From OCS116 sp051531935 (lineage in GTDB: Bacteria; Pseudomonadota; Alphaproteobacteria; Rhizobiales; OSC116): a stretch of DNA of 64,000 nucleotides. Each line of letters opens with the position of its first letter. Positions within the stretch are counted from its first letter, which is position 1. The stretch is from contig JAOPTR010000016.1 in assembly GCA_051531935.1 (NCBI GenBank), forward strand, positions 310,001 to 374,000, in the 5' to 3' direction. The notes under the pieces were generated by a model. The model did not search any database, had not been told where the DNA came from, and worked only from the letters and a program-made list of their open reading frames with translations. This document shows, piece after piece, positions 26,765 to 35,335 of the stretch. Both the position numbers and the translations under genes were made by a program.

Positions 26765-27841
26765 TTATTTTTTCTCGTCATAGAGGGGAATTCGGAGGTC
26801 ATTTTCATCAAAGTAATGAGCATTTTCTGCAACTAATGAAAGTGTTAGTTCTTGCCCATTTTTAAACTGTGTTTTGCTAGAGGCTTGCACCAAAACTACA
26901 TTACCTGAAGGCAGCGTAACATATAAGAACAGCTCTGCACCTAGATATTCTATAAGTGTAATTTTACCCGTGCTTGTGCCATCACCTTCTGAGCCAATTG
27001 TAAATTGCTCGGGGCGTATACCAAAATGAATATTGCCTGATTTAGGAGCCACATCTGGCAGACTTATTTGCCCAAAATCTGGCAATTCTAAGCCGTTTTC
27101 ATTGGCGACGCCTTCAATCATATTCATTTTTGGCGAGCCGATAAATGTTGCTACAAATTTATTTTGAGGGTAATTATAGAGGTCAAACGGCGTGCCCACT
27201 TGCTCGATGAGGCCATCCTGCAAAACCACAATACGAGTGGCTAGCGTCATCGCTTCCACTTGATCATGTGTCACATAAATCATCGTCGTGCCAAGGCGTT
27301 GATAGAGACCCGCCAATTCAACCCGCATTTGAACGCGCAACTCGGCATCCAAGTTTGACAATGGTTCATCAAACAAGAATAGCTCGGGTTCGCGCACAAT
27401 AGAGCGGCCAATGGCCACACGTTGTTTTTGGCCACCTGACAATTGACGTGGTTTACGCTCAAGCAAGTTTTCAATTTGTAAAACTTTTGCAGCTTCTGCC
27501 ACACGGGTAGCGATTTCGGCTTTTGGCATTTTTAAATTGCCCAGACCAAAAGCTAAGTTTTTGCGCACAGTCATATGCGGATATAGGGCATATGACTGAA
27601 ACACCATAGATAGATTACGTTGCGACGCAGGAACGTCGTTGACAATCCGATCGCCAATGGCAATTGTGCCATCTGTAATTTCTTCCAGACCCGAAATCAT
27701 ACGCAATAGCGTAGATTTACCGCAACCAGACGGGCCAACGAGGACGAGAAACTCGCCATCATGAACCTCTAAGTCGATACCGTGGATAATCTCTAGATTA
27801 CCGTAAGATTTTACCACTTTATTTAAATGAACACCAGACAT
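26765..27841 (-). CDS. CUT1 sugar ABC transporter ATPase (UgpC/MalK-like)
   Basis: A 358-residue ATPase: Walker A GPSGCGKSTLL, Q-loop FQSYALYPHMTV, signature LSGGQKQRVAIGRSIV, Walker B LFLFDEPLSNLD, H-loop YVTHDQVEAMTLA, then a C-terminal TOBE/OB regulatory domain from about residue 235 (GIRPEQF). It energises the MalFG-like permeases encoded upstream. It directly abuts the Gfo/Idh gene. Confidence 0.93.
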   Translation of the reverse strand: MSGVHLNKVVKSYGNLEIIHGIDLEVHDGEFLVLVGPSGCGKSTLLRMISGLEEITDGTIAIGDRIVNDVPASQRNLSMVFQSYALYPHMTVRKNLAFGLGNLKMPKAEIATRVAEAAKVLQIENLLERKPRQLSGGQKQRVAIGRSIVREPELFLFDEPLSNLDAELRVQMRVELAGLYQRLGTTMIYVTHDQVEAMTLATRIVVLQDGLIEQVGTPFDLYNYPQNKFVATFIGSPKMNMIEGVANENGLELPDFGQISLPDVAPKSGNIHFGIRPEQFTIGSEGDGTSTGKITLIEYLGAELFLYVTLPSGNVVLVQASSKTQFKNGQELTLSLVAENAHYFDENDLRIPLYDEKK

Positions 27842-27852
27842 GGTAAACCCTT

Positions 27853-28746
27853 CTATTTAAGACCAGACGTGGCGATACCACGAATGATGAATTTTTGGAA
27901 AAAGATGAAAAATACAAATATTGGCACAATGGACAATATCGACATCGCAAATAACTGCCCGAACATAGACACACTATCTTGACTGATAAAGTTACGCAAA
28001 GCCAATGGGACTGTGTAATCGCGTATGTCATTTAGATAGATAAGTGGGCCTAGGAAATCTTCCCATGTCCAAATGAATGTGAAAATAGCAGTGGTTGCCA
28101 ATGCAGGCAGTGATAATGGCATGATAACTGCCCAGTAGATCTTAAACGGTGAGCAACCATCAATCATGGCTGCCTCATCTAAATCTCGTGGCAATTGCCT
28201 AAAGAACTGCACCATTAGGAAAATAAAGAAGGCATCGCCTGCTAAAAACCTTGGTACAATGAGAGGTAAAAACGTATCTACCCAGCCAATTTGTAAGAAC
28301 AGCAAATATTGCGGTATAAGCACAACGTGATAAGGGATCATTAGAGTCATCATCATAAGCGCAAAGAAAATATTGCGCCCTTTAAACTCTAGTCTCGCAA
28401 AGGCGTAAGCTGCAAATGAGCAGGATAATGTATTACCAATAACAGCCAATACTGTAACAAAGATCGAGTTTTTATAGAAAACTGTGAAGCTTAAAAACAA
28501 ACCCTCCCATCCATCAGGATAGTTCTGCCAAATAAATTCTGATGGCCATAAAGACAGATTACCAAAAATCTCATCATCAGGTTTAACCGATGCGATTATC
28601 ATCCAAATTAATGGATAAACCATAATTAGCGAACAAGCAGCCAAAAACAGATGTTTGGTAATGGTTGCACGACGTTGTCTTTTATCGCGTTTAATACGAT
28701 ATTCGCGAGCAATGTCACTCGCCTCTTGGATTGATAGTTCAGACAT
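27853..28746 (-). CDS. CUT1 sugar ABC transporter permease (MalG-like)
   Basis: A 297-residue inner-membrane permease with the MalG coupling loop (LDEAAMIDGCSPFKIYWAVIMPLSLPALAT) and about six hydrophobic segments. The N-terminal 28 residues are cytoplasmic and charged. It lies 2 bp from its MalF-like partner and 11 bp from the ATPase gene. Confidence 0.92.
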   Translation of the reverse strand: MSELSIQEASDIAREYRIKRDKRQRRATITKHLFLAACSLIMVYPLIWMIIASVKPDDEIFGNLSLWPSEFIWQNYPDGWEGLFLSFTVFYKNSIFVTVLAVIGNTLSCSFAAYAFARLEFKGRNIFFALMMMTLMIPYHVVLIPQYLLFLQIGWVDTFLPLIVPRFLAGDAFFIFLMVQFFRQLPRDLDEAAMIDGCSPFKIYWAVIMPLSLPALATTAIFTFIWTWEDFLGPLIYLNDIRDYTVPLALRNFISQDSVSMFGQLFAMSILSIVPIFVFFIFFQKFIIRGIATSGLK

Positions 28747-28748
28747 AT

Positions 28749-29642
28749 CTAATCCCTCTCATTTTCATAATGCACCCAATAACGAGATGTGAAGAAAGCA
28801 ACACCCGTAAATACAGCGATAATTAACATTAATACCCAAGCTAGCGACGATGCATAACCCATACGATAGAAAGCGAAGGCTTCATTATATAAATAAACCG
28901 TGATGAAGTTTAAGCTATCTAGCGGTGCGCCTGCCCCGCCCGAAATAATAAATGCGCTGGAGAATGTTTTAAACGCATCAATCATTTGCAGCACAAGATT
29001 AAAGAAAATAACGGGAGCTAACAACGGTAAGGTAATGGCAAAAAATTGTTTAGGTTTTGACGCGGCATCAATTTCTGCCGCTTCATAAAGCTCTTGCGGA
29101 ATGGCGCGCAAACCTGCGATAAAAATAAGCATTGGCGAGCCAAATTGCCACATACCAAGCATAACCAAGGTATATAAAGAATAATTTGGATCATTAAGCC
29201 AATAAGGCCCATCAATACCGAAAACAGCTAATATCTTATTGACCACGCCTTCATACTCGAACAATTGTTTCCAAAGAATGGCAACAGCAATAGAACCACC
29301 CAAAATTGATGGTAGATAGAAAAGCGCGCGGTAAAAACCAATGGCGCGGATGCCTTTGTTAAGCAACATAGCCACAGCCAACGCAAATACAAGCTTGCCA
29401 GGAACTGACAAGAATACATATGAGAATGTAACCTCTAAGGATTTCCAAAAACGATCATCATAGAGAAACATAAATTCATAATTTTCGAGGCCGATCCACT
29501 TGGGTGGCTTAAAAATATTATATTTTGTGAATGAAAGATATAAAGAATATAGGATTGGTCCAAGTGCTAAACAAAAGAAACCAATAAACCAAGGAATGAG
29601 GAAAAAATATCCAGGACCATTTTTGGAGAAGAATTTTTTCAT
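28749..29642 (-). CDS. CUT1 sugar ABC transporter permease (MalF-like)
   Basis: A 297-residue permease of the UgpA/MalF type: PGYFFLIPWFIGFFCLALGPILYSLYLSF at the N-terminus and the coupling loop LYEAAEIDAASKPKQFFAITLPLLAP. The start MKKFFSKNG at 29642 is chosen over the open frame to 29702, because the extra 20 codons coincide with the terminator hairpin at 29667-29700. The ribosome site is weak. It forms the channel with the MalG-like protein. Confidence 0.9.
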   Translation of the reverse strand: MKKFFSKNGPGYFFLIPWFIGFFCLALGPILYSLYLSFTKYNIFKPPKWIGLENYEFMFLYDDRFWKSLEVTFSYVFLSVPGKLVFALAVAMLLNKGIRAIGFYRALFYLPSILGGSIAVAILWKQLFEYEGVVNKILAVFGIDGPYWLNDPNYSLYTLVMLGMWQFGSPMLIFIAGLRAIPQELYEAAEIDAASKPKQFFAITLPLLAPVIFFNLVLQMIDAFKTFSSAFIISGGAGAPLDSLNFITVYLYNEAFAFYRMGYASSLAWVLMLIIAVFTGVAFFTSRYWVHYENERD

Positions 29643-29658
29643 TTTCAAGGGCTTTCTA

Positions 29659-29700
29659 TTAAAAAAGCCCCACCAAAAAATAGTGTCCATTTGGTGAGGC
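29659..29700 (-). terminator. intrinsic terminator/attenuator after the CUT1 binding-protein gene
   Basis: On the minus strand, 29700-29690 pairs with 29677-29667 over 11 bp (one G-U pair), and is followed by six T (29666-29661). It is placed between the binding-protein gene and the permease genes, so it probably reduces read-through into the permeases. Confidence 0.8.
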
Positions 29701-29731
29701 ATATTTATGTTAAGTCAAATTCTAGCTTAAA

Positions 29732-31030
29732 TTAACCAGCACGACGGCGGATAAAGCCAGCTTGGCGGATAAAGTTAGCAGCAGCTTCTGGAATGCTATC
29801 TTGACCAAGCAAGATACCTGTTGCAATACGCTCGAATGTTTGTTCGATTTCGTTTGCACCTGAAGGTGATGGCAATGGTAGAGGCGCTGTTTTGCCTTGA
29901 ATGCCACTAAAGAATGCAACAGATGCAGCTTCAGCTTCAGATAGATTAGGTTGCAATGCAGCACGTACGTCTGGGTTAGCAGGAATACCACGTTCTAGAC
30001 CCAAAATAGCAGTCATATCAGTGTCATTCACGAATGCAGACATATATGTAGTTGCTGCAACAGCATCAACAGTATCACGTGTTAAGCAGATGAATTGGCT
30101 AGGTTGAACAATTGAACCAGGCACCATTGCTGGTGTGTTTGGATACATTGCAGTGCCAAGCTTATCTTTCGTTAGTGCTTGTGCACCAACCAATTGGTTA
30201 GACCAAGCATAAGAAGTTGCTGTTTGGCCTGTAACCACACCCCATTCAGCCATTGGTGGCTTAATAAGGCCAGCAGAAGCTTTACCTGGAGGTGTTGCAC
30301 CAGCTTCACGAATAGCAGTCCAAATAGACCAATATTCTTCAACAATTTCTGCAGTAACTTGGTAATCGCCAGTTTCTGGGTTAAACATTGCAACGCCCTT
30401 TTGGCCTACAAAGTCTGAGAAGTTTTGGTAGTTAGCTGTGTTATCATCAGTACCATAAACGCCTTCACCACCAGCTTTAGAAATTTCAACGCCAATACTT
30501 TTAACGTCGTCATATGTCCAACCAAATGGGTCAAATTTAATGCCTGCAGCATCATATAGGCGTGTATTATATAGAGCCATATGAGAGTTAGCACCAATTG
30601 AAACAGCGTATAATTTGCCGTTCACTGTACCAGCAGCTAGAGCTGATTTATCTATTTTTGATAGGTCTAAAGATTTGCCAACAAATTCATCAAGCGGCTT
30701 TAGAGCGCCATTGTCAACATATTCAAACAACACGCCGTAGCCTTGTTGGATTACGTCTGGCATATTGCCACCAGCAACCTGAGTTGTTAGTTTTGCAAAA
30801 TAGTCAGGGAAACTAAGAGTTTCACCAATCACTTCGATTTCAGGGTGTTTTTTGTTAAACACTTCAATTACACCAAAAGTACGCTTATCGCGCGATGGGT
30901 TACCCCACCAAAAATGGCGAACAGTGCTGTCAGCAGCAAATGCTTGGCTACCAAGTGTTGAAGTGGCGGCGATTGCACCAGTCGCGGCAGCGGCACCCTT
31001 CATAAACTTTCTACGATCAATTTTAGTCAT
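29732..31030 (-). CDS. CUT1 sugar ABC transporter substrate-binding protein (Tat signal)
   Basis: A 432-residue extracellular-solute-binding protein family 1. The N-terminus DRRKFMKGAAAATGAIAATSTLGSQAFA is a twin-arginine signal peptide with the RRxFMK motif, implying export folded. The mature part begins DSTVRHFWWGNPSRD. First gene of SBP-MalF-MalG-ATPase-Gfo/Idh. Given the neighbouring GH78 and GH43 enzymes, which lack signal peptides, the ligand is probably a rhamnose-containing oligosaccharide (inference). The region upstream carries the candidate RhaR operator. Confidence 0.92.
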   Translation of the reverse strand: MTKIDRRKFMKGAAAATGAIAATSTLGSQAFAADSTVRHFWWGNPSRDKRTFGVIEVFNKKHPEIEVIGETLSFPDYFAKLTTQVAGGNMPDVIQQGYGVLFEYVDNGALKPLDEFVGKSLDLSKIDKSALAAGTVNGKLYAVSIGANSHMALYNTRLYDAAGIKFDPFGWTYDDVKSIGVEISKAGGEGVYGTDDNTANYQNFSDFVGQKGVAMFNPETGDYQVTAEIVEEYWSIWTAIREAGATPPGKASAGLIKPPMAEWGVVTGQTATSYAWSNQLVGAQALTKDKLGTAMYPNTPAMVPGSIVQPSQFICLTRDTVDAVAATTYMSAFVNDTDMTAILGLERGIPANPDVRAALQPNLSEAEAASVAFFSGIQGKTAPLPLPSPSGANEIEQTFERIATGILLGQDSIPEAAANFIRQAGFIRRRAG

Positions 31031-31106
31031 TTAATTCCTCCCAGATGACTTAGATTTATAGTTTTACGTTATTCCTAGGAGCAATTATGAACTTTGCGCC
31101 CCAGAT

Positions 31107-31187
31107 GTCAATCAAAAACAATCATAAATAATCATAGTTGTTGATATTTTAATTTATTATGATTGAAAATGACGATTTATGATTGAC
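31107..31187. promoter_or_regulatory. candidate RhaR operator region B (CUT1 operon / rhaDI)
   Basis: Two 30-bp arrays face each other. The plus strand at 31107-31136 starts GTCAATCA and ends AATCATA, and the minus strand at 31187-31158 also starts GTCAATCA and ends AATCATA. AATCA units recur at 10- and 20-bp steps, that is on one face of the helix. It lies between the divergent CUT1 binding-protein gene and rhaD, so one site set can control both units. Confidence 0.65.
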
Positions 31188-31275
31188 TCCAGTAGGGAAA
31201 AATAAGTATTTATAGGGTAACCATTAATAAGAATGCACTTAACGAGCCAGTTAAAGCACTTAAAGGAAGGTCAAT

Positions 31276-33375
31276 ATGCCTAATCAAGATCAACCCATCA
31301 CTCTTAATAATCTGTGGGATGCCAATGCAGTCGCTTCTATGACCGAAGCCGAGTTATTGCTCTACCGCTCAAACCTACTTGGTTCTGACAAACGCATTAC
31401 TAATTATGGTGGTGGCAATACATCGGTAAAAGCGATGGAAAAAGACCCGCTAACTGGCGAACTTGTGGAAGTATTATGGGTAAAAGGTTCTGGCGGCGAT
31501 ATAGCTTCTATGAAAATGGATGGTTTTGCCACTCTATATATGGACAAGCTTCGGGCTTTAAAAGGTATATATAAAGGCGTTGAATTTGAAGATGAGATGG
31601 TGGGGCATTTACCGCATTGTACATTTAACCTTAATAGCCGCGCAGCCTCTATTGATACGCCACTACATGCTTACGTGCCTAAAACCCATGTTGACCATAT
31701 GCATCCCGATGCGGTGATTGCAATTGCTGCGGCTAAGAACAGCCAAGAGCTAACGCAAACAATTTTTGGTGACGATATTGGTTGGTTGCCATGGAAGCGC
31801 CCCGGTTACGAACTAGGCCTTTGGTTGGAAAAATTCTGCCTAGACAACCCAAATGCCAGCGGTGTTGTGCTTGAAAGCCATGGATTATTCACATGGGGCG
31901 ATAGTGCCGAAGAAAGTTACGAAGTGACTTTGGAAATTATCAACAAAGCCATCACTTGGTTTGATGAGAACCTTCCTAAAACATCATTTGGTGGGCAAAA
32001 ACATGCGCCACTTGCAAAAGATGAACGCGCTAAAATTGCGGCAAAATTAATGCCAGCGATTCGCGGTATGATAAGTGCTAGTGAAAGCAAAATTGGTCAT
32101 TTTGAAGATAATGACAGTGTTTTAGAATTTGTCGGCTCACAAGACTTAAAACCACTGGCTGCACTTGGTACAAGCTGCCCAGACCATTTTTTGCGCACTA
32201 AAATTTGCCCATTGGTCATTGATTTTGATCCGCAAAACCCAAATATTGAAGAAATTTTAGAAAATCTACCAAAAATCATTGAAGATTATCGTGATGGATA
32301 TGCGGCATATTATGAACGTTGTAAACATGACGACAGCCCAGCAATTCGTGACCCCAATGCGATTGTATATCTAATCCCTGGTGTTGGCATGCTTACATTT
32401 GCTAAAGACAAAGCAACTGCACGAATTTCTGGTGAATTTTATGTAAACGCTATTAACGTTATGCGCGGCGCCGATGGTGCATCCACTTATATGGGCCTAC
32501 CAGAACAAGAAGCCTTTGACATTGAATATTGGTTATTAGAAGAAGCAAAATTACAACGCATGCCAAAAGCAAAATCATTGGCAGGGCAAATCGCTTTGGT
32601 TACTGGTGGCGCAAGCGGCATCGGCAAAGCCACGGCAAAACGCTTACTTGTTGAAGGTTCTTGCGTATTACTTGCTGATATTGACGAAGCCTTACTTGCT
32701 GATTCTCAAGCTGAATTGGTGGAACAATTTGGCGCTGACATGGTGCGTTCGATAAACCTAAACGTAACAGAAGAGCAAAAAGTTATTGATGCTTTTGAGT
32801 TTTCAAAAACTGAATTTGGCGGTTTGGATATCTTGGTTTCATGCGCAGGCATGGCATCATCTGCCCCGATTGAAGAAACCACCTTAGATATGTGGAACTT
32901 AAGCATGAGCGTGCTTTCTACAGGATATTTCTTAGTTTCGCGCGAGGCATTTAAATTGTTCCGCATTCAAAAAATTGGTGGCAATGTTATTTTTGTGGCT
33001 TCTAAAAATGGTTTGGCAGCATCTCCTAATGCCGCAGCATATTGCACCGCAAAAGCTGCGGAGCTTCACTTAGCTCGTTGCTTGGCGCTTGAAGGCGCTG
33101 GAGAACAAATTCGTGTGAATGTCGTGAACCCAGATGCCGTACTACGTGGCTCAAAAATCTGGAGCGGAAAATGGAAAGAAGAACGCGCAGCAGCTTATAA
33201 TATGTCTACTGACGATCTTGAAGAACATTATCGCAATCGTTCTATGCTCAAGCGCAATGTATTCCCTGAAGACATCGCCGAAGCAATTTATTTCTTTGCT
33301 TCGGATATGTCTGCTAAATCTACTGGTAACATTATTAATGTTGATGCGGGTAACGCGCAGTCATTCACAAGATAA
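31276..33375 (+). CDS. rhaD: bifunctional rhamnulose-1-phosphate aldolase/short-chain dehydrogenase RhaD
   Basis: A 699-residue fusion. The N-terminal class II aldolase domain (about 1-430) has GGGNTS (45-50) for phosphate and the zinc triad HVDHMHPD (His138, His141, His143) with a further His202 in ESHGLFTWG. The C-terminal SDR domain (about 434-699) has TGGASGIG (443-450) and YCTAK (Tyr589, Lys593). It splits rhamnulose-1-phosphate to dihydroxyacetone phosphate and L-lactaldehyde, and the dehydrogenase part should oxidise the aldehyde. Length fits the rhizobial RhaD family. AAAGGAAGG is the ribosome site. It is cotranscribed with rhaI 30 bp on. Confidence 0.95.
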   Translation: MPNQDQPITLNNLWDANAVASMTEAELLLYRSNLLGSDKRITNYGGGNTSVKAMEKDPLTGELVEVLWVKGSGGDIASMKMDGFATLYMDKLRALKGIYKGVEFEDEMVGHLPHCTFNLNSRAASIDTPLHAYVPKTHVDHMHPDAVIAIAAAKNSQELTQTIFGDDIGWLPWKRPGYELGLWLEKFCLDNPNASGVVLESHGLFTWGDSAEESYEVTLEIINKAITWFDENLPKTSFGGQKHAPLAKDERAKIAAKLMPAIRGMISASESKIGHFEDNDSVLEFVGSQDLKPLAALGTSCPDHFLRTKICPLVIDFDPQNPNIEEILENLPKIIEDYRDGYAAYYERCKHDDSPAIRDPNAIVYLIPGVGMLTFAKDKATARISGEFYVNAINVMRGADGASTYMGLPEQEAFDIEYWLLEEAKLQRMPKAKSLAGQIALVTGGASGIGKATAKRLLVEGSCVLLADIDEALLADSQAELVEQFGADMVRSINLNVTEEQKVIDAFEFSKTEFGGLDILVSCAGMASSAPIEETTLDMWNLSMSVLSTGYFLVSREAFKLFRIQKIGGNVIFVASKNGLAASPNAAAYCTAKAAELHLARCLALEGAGEQIRVNVVNPDAVLRGSKIWSGKWKEERAAAYNMSTDDLEEHYRNRSMLKRNVFPEDIAEAIYFFASDMSAKSTGNIINVDAGNAQSFTR

Positions 33376-33405
33376 ATTGGTTTTTACAAAATAGAGACAA
33401 GTAAT

Positions 33406-34698
33406 ATGGAAAATATGATTGATACTGGCTTTGTTGCCGAACAAAATGCAAAAGCAGAAGCCAATTTAAAAACTGATTATAATACATTAGGTGAGAAATT
33501 ATCTCGCCAAGGCATTCAGATTGACGAAATTTGCCAAAAAATTGCAAATTATGGTGTTGCCGTGCCTTCTTGGGGCGTGGGCACTGGCGGCACTCGATTC
33601 GCTCGCTTTCCTGGCCTTGGCGAACCTCGCCATATTTTCGATAAACTTGAAGATTGTGCGGTTATCCAACAATTAACCCGCGCAACGCCGACAGTTTCAC
33701 TACACATTCCGTGGGATAAAACTGACGATCCTAAAGAGCTTGTCGATAAAGGCAACGCACTTGGGCTTAAATATGACGCTATGAATAGCAACACATTCCA
33801 AGACCAAGTTGGCCAAGAACATAGCTATAAATATGGCAGCCTGTCCCATACAGATGCTGCAACCCGCGCACAAGCTGTGGCTCATAATATTGACTGCATT
33901 GAAATTGGCAAAGCCATTGGCTCTAAAGCTCTCACAGTTTGGGTTGGTGACGGCTCAAACTTCCCAGGGCAAAGCCATTTCATCAACCAATTCGATCGCT
34001 ATTTGGATGGAATGAAAGAAATTTATGCCGAATTGCCAGATGATTGGCGTATATTCAGCGAACATAAAATCTATGAACCTGCTTTTTATTCTACAGTTGT
34101 GCAAGATTGGGGTACGAATTATCTTATCGCCAAAGAATTAGGTGATAAAGCCTATGCGTTGGTAGATTTAGGGCATCATGCGCCAACTGTGAATATCGAA
34201 ATGATTGTGGCACGACTAATCCGCTTTGGTAAACTTGGCGGTTTTCATTTTAATGACAGCAAATATGGTGATGACGATTTAGACACTGGTTCTATTGATC
34301 CATACCGCTTATTCTTAGTATTTAACGAATTGGTTGATGCTGAGCTTAAAAACATTGCTGATTTTGACCCTGCACATATGCTTGATCAATCACATAACGT
34401 GACAGACCCAATTGAAAGCCTAATGAGCAGCGCGATGGAAGTGCAACGCGCTTATGCCCAAGCTCTTATTGTTGACCGTGTGAAACTTTCGGAATATCAA
34501 GATAGTAATGACGCCTTAATGGCATCTGAATGCTTAAAGAAAGCATTTAGAACTGACGTTGAACCAATTTTAGCAATGGCCCGCGCCAAAAATGGGGGTG
34601 CTATTGACCCTGTTGGCACATATCGTGCTGTGGGTTATCGCGCTAAGGTGGGTGAAATTCGCCCACTTATCCCAGTTGGTTCAAGCGGTATTGTTTAA
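33406..34698 (+). CDS. rhaI: L-rhamnose isomerase RhaI (rhizobial/Pseudomonas type)
   Basis: A 430-residue TIM-barrel isomerase converting L-rhamnose to L-rhamnulose, of the kind known from Pseudomonas stutzeri and rhizobia, not the E. coli RhaA type. Metal-site segments are present in order: SEHKIYEPAFYST (Glu), ALVDLGHHAPT (Asp), GFHFNDSKYGDDDLD (His and Asp cluster). Start at 33406; ATG 33415 (MIDTGF) is a possible alternative. Second gene of rhaDI. It is followed by an inverted repeat and then by gene remnants. Confidence 0.95.
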   Translation: MENMIDTGFVAEQNAKAEANLKTDYNTLGEKLSRQGIQIDEICQKIANYGVAVPSWGVGTGGTRFARFPGLGEPRHIFDKLEDCAVIQQLTRATPTVSLHIPWDKTDDPKELVDKGNALGLKYDAMNSNTFQDQVGQEHSYKYGSLSHTDAATRAQAVAHNIDCIEIGKAIGSKALTVWVGDGSNFPGQSHFINQFDRYLDGMKEIYAELPDDWRIFSEHKIYEPAFYSTVVQDWGTNYLIAKELGDKAYALVDLGHHAPTVNIEMIVARLIRFGKLGGFHFNDSKYGDDDLDTGSIDPYRLFLVFNELVDAELKNIADFDPAHMLDQSHNVTDPIESLMSSAMEVQRAYAQALIVDRVKLSEYQDSNDALMASECLKKAFRTDVEPILAMARAKNGGAIDPVGTYRAVGYRAKVGEIRPLIPVGSSGIV

Positions 34699-34703
34699 AG
34701 AAT

Positions 34704-34729
34704 TGGCCACCAACACATGTTGGTGGCTA
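34704..34729 (+). terminator. stem-loop after rhaI
   Basis: GCCACCAACA (34706-34715) pairs with TGTTGGTGGC (34718-34727), extended by one wobble and one A-T pair. No T-run follows, so it may be a transcript-stabilising 3' end or a rho-assisted terminator. Its sequence resembles the hairpin at 35126-35151. Confidence 0.5.
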
Positions 34730-34760
34730 CCCTCGCCTAACTAATGTAATTTCCTGCCAA

Positions 34761-34957
34761 TTAATTCGGCACGGAATTTATTCTGCTTAGTCTCAGATTA
34801 TTAATATCTCTCATCGGCGGTTTTCCGAACATACGGACGTATTCTCGATTAAATTGTGAAGCGCTTTCATAGCCAACTTGATATGCCGCGCTAGCAACAT
34901 CTAAATTATGAATGAGCATCAAATTTCTCGCTTCAATCAATCTAATGGATTTTTGAT
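34761..34957 (-). pseudogene. AraC-family regulator, C-terminal remnant
   Basis: Reading the minus strand from 34957 gives YQKSIRLIEARNLMLIHNLD, followed by ASAAYQVGYESASQFNREY and VRMFGKPPMRDI, ending at TAA 34761-34763. This is the second helix-turn-helix of an AraC/XylS regulator, about 66 residues, without start codon or first half. The frame is intact to the break at about 34957, where SDR-like sequence on the opposite strand begins. I infer a deletion removed the 5' parts of two divergent genes. Confidence 0.75.
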
Positions 34958-35128
34958 ATTGGTGGGGCTATTGCTGCGCTTCTTGACGACCAAAGCGGTT
35001 GGATTAATGCGCAACGTATTGAGATATCTGGTGGTCAAAATTTACAAAATTGTCATTGTTTTGTTGAGACAAATGCACATGGGCTAGCGATACTTATATG
35101 TGATAACTTGCAATTGGGAATGGGTTAG
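34958..35128 (+). pseudogene. short-chain dehydrogenase, C-terminal remnant
   Basis: The plus strand from 34958 reads IGGAIAALLDDQSGWINAQR, then IEISGGQNL. This is the closing segment of SDR enzymes (…AGWINGQRIEVSGG… in intact relatives). The frame then continues through about 26 non-homologous codons to TAG at 35126-35128. No start or nucleotide-binding part exists. It joins the AraC remnant head to head with no spacer. Confidence 0.65.
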
Positions 35129-35151
35129 CCGCCAATACAGATTGGCGGCTA
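35126..35151 (+). terminator. stem-loop after the SDR remnant
   Basis: An 11-bp perfect stem, TAGCCGCCAAT (35126-35136) with ATTGGCGGCTA (35141-35151), tetraloop ACAG. Only a weak T-rich tail follows. Probably the old terminator of the lost SDR gene; similar in sequence to the hairpin after rhaI. Confidence 0.55.
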
Positions 35152-35161
35152 TTGAAGTGAT

Positions 35162-35283
35162 TTAGCTTTTATTTTGCTTGGCAGCCTCCTCAATTTCAAT
35201 AAGCGTTTCGGGTGATGCTAGTGAAGCAGCGCGCATGCCTGTCGTTGCAGGCCTATGACCGTCAAGAGATTGCACATTGTATA
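35162..35283 (-). pseudogene. possible RidA/YjgF-family C-terminal remnant
   Basis: The minus strand reads NVQSLDGHRPATTGMRAASL, then ASPETLIEIEEAAKQ, ending at TAA 35162-35164. The pattern RPATT…LASP…LIEIE resembles the C-terminus of RidA/YjgF proteins. There is no start codon, and the upstream part does not align to the family by eye. The interval from rhaI to rhaU therefore holds three broken genes and no intact one. Confidence 0.4.
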
Positions 35284-35335
35284 AAAATGAATTTGTAAAT
35301 CGAAGATATTTAACACAGAAAAAAGAAAAGCTAGG

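Noticed and set aside
29643..29702. Longer start for the MalF-like permease at 29702
   Set aside because: The extra 20 codons are the terminator hairpin and T-run, and no ribosome site precedes them.
34958..35128. An intact small gene at 34958-35128
   Set aside because: There is no start codon, and only the first ~30 codons match SDR C-termini; the rest is unrelated read-through.
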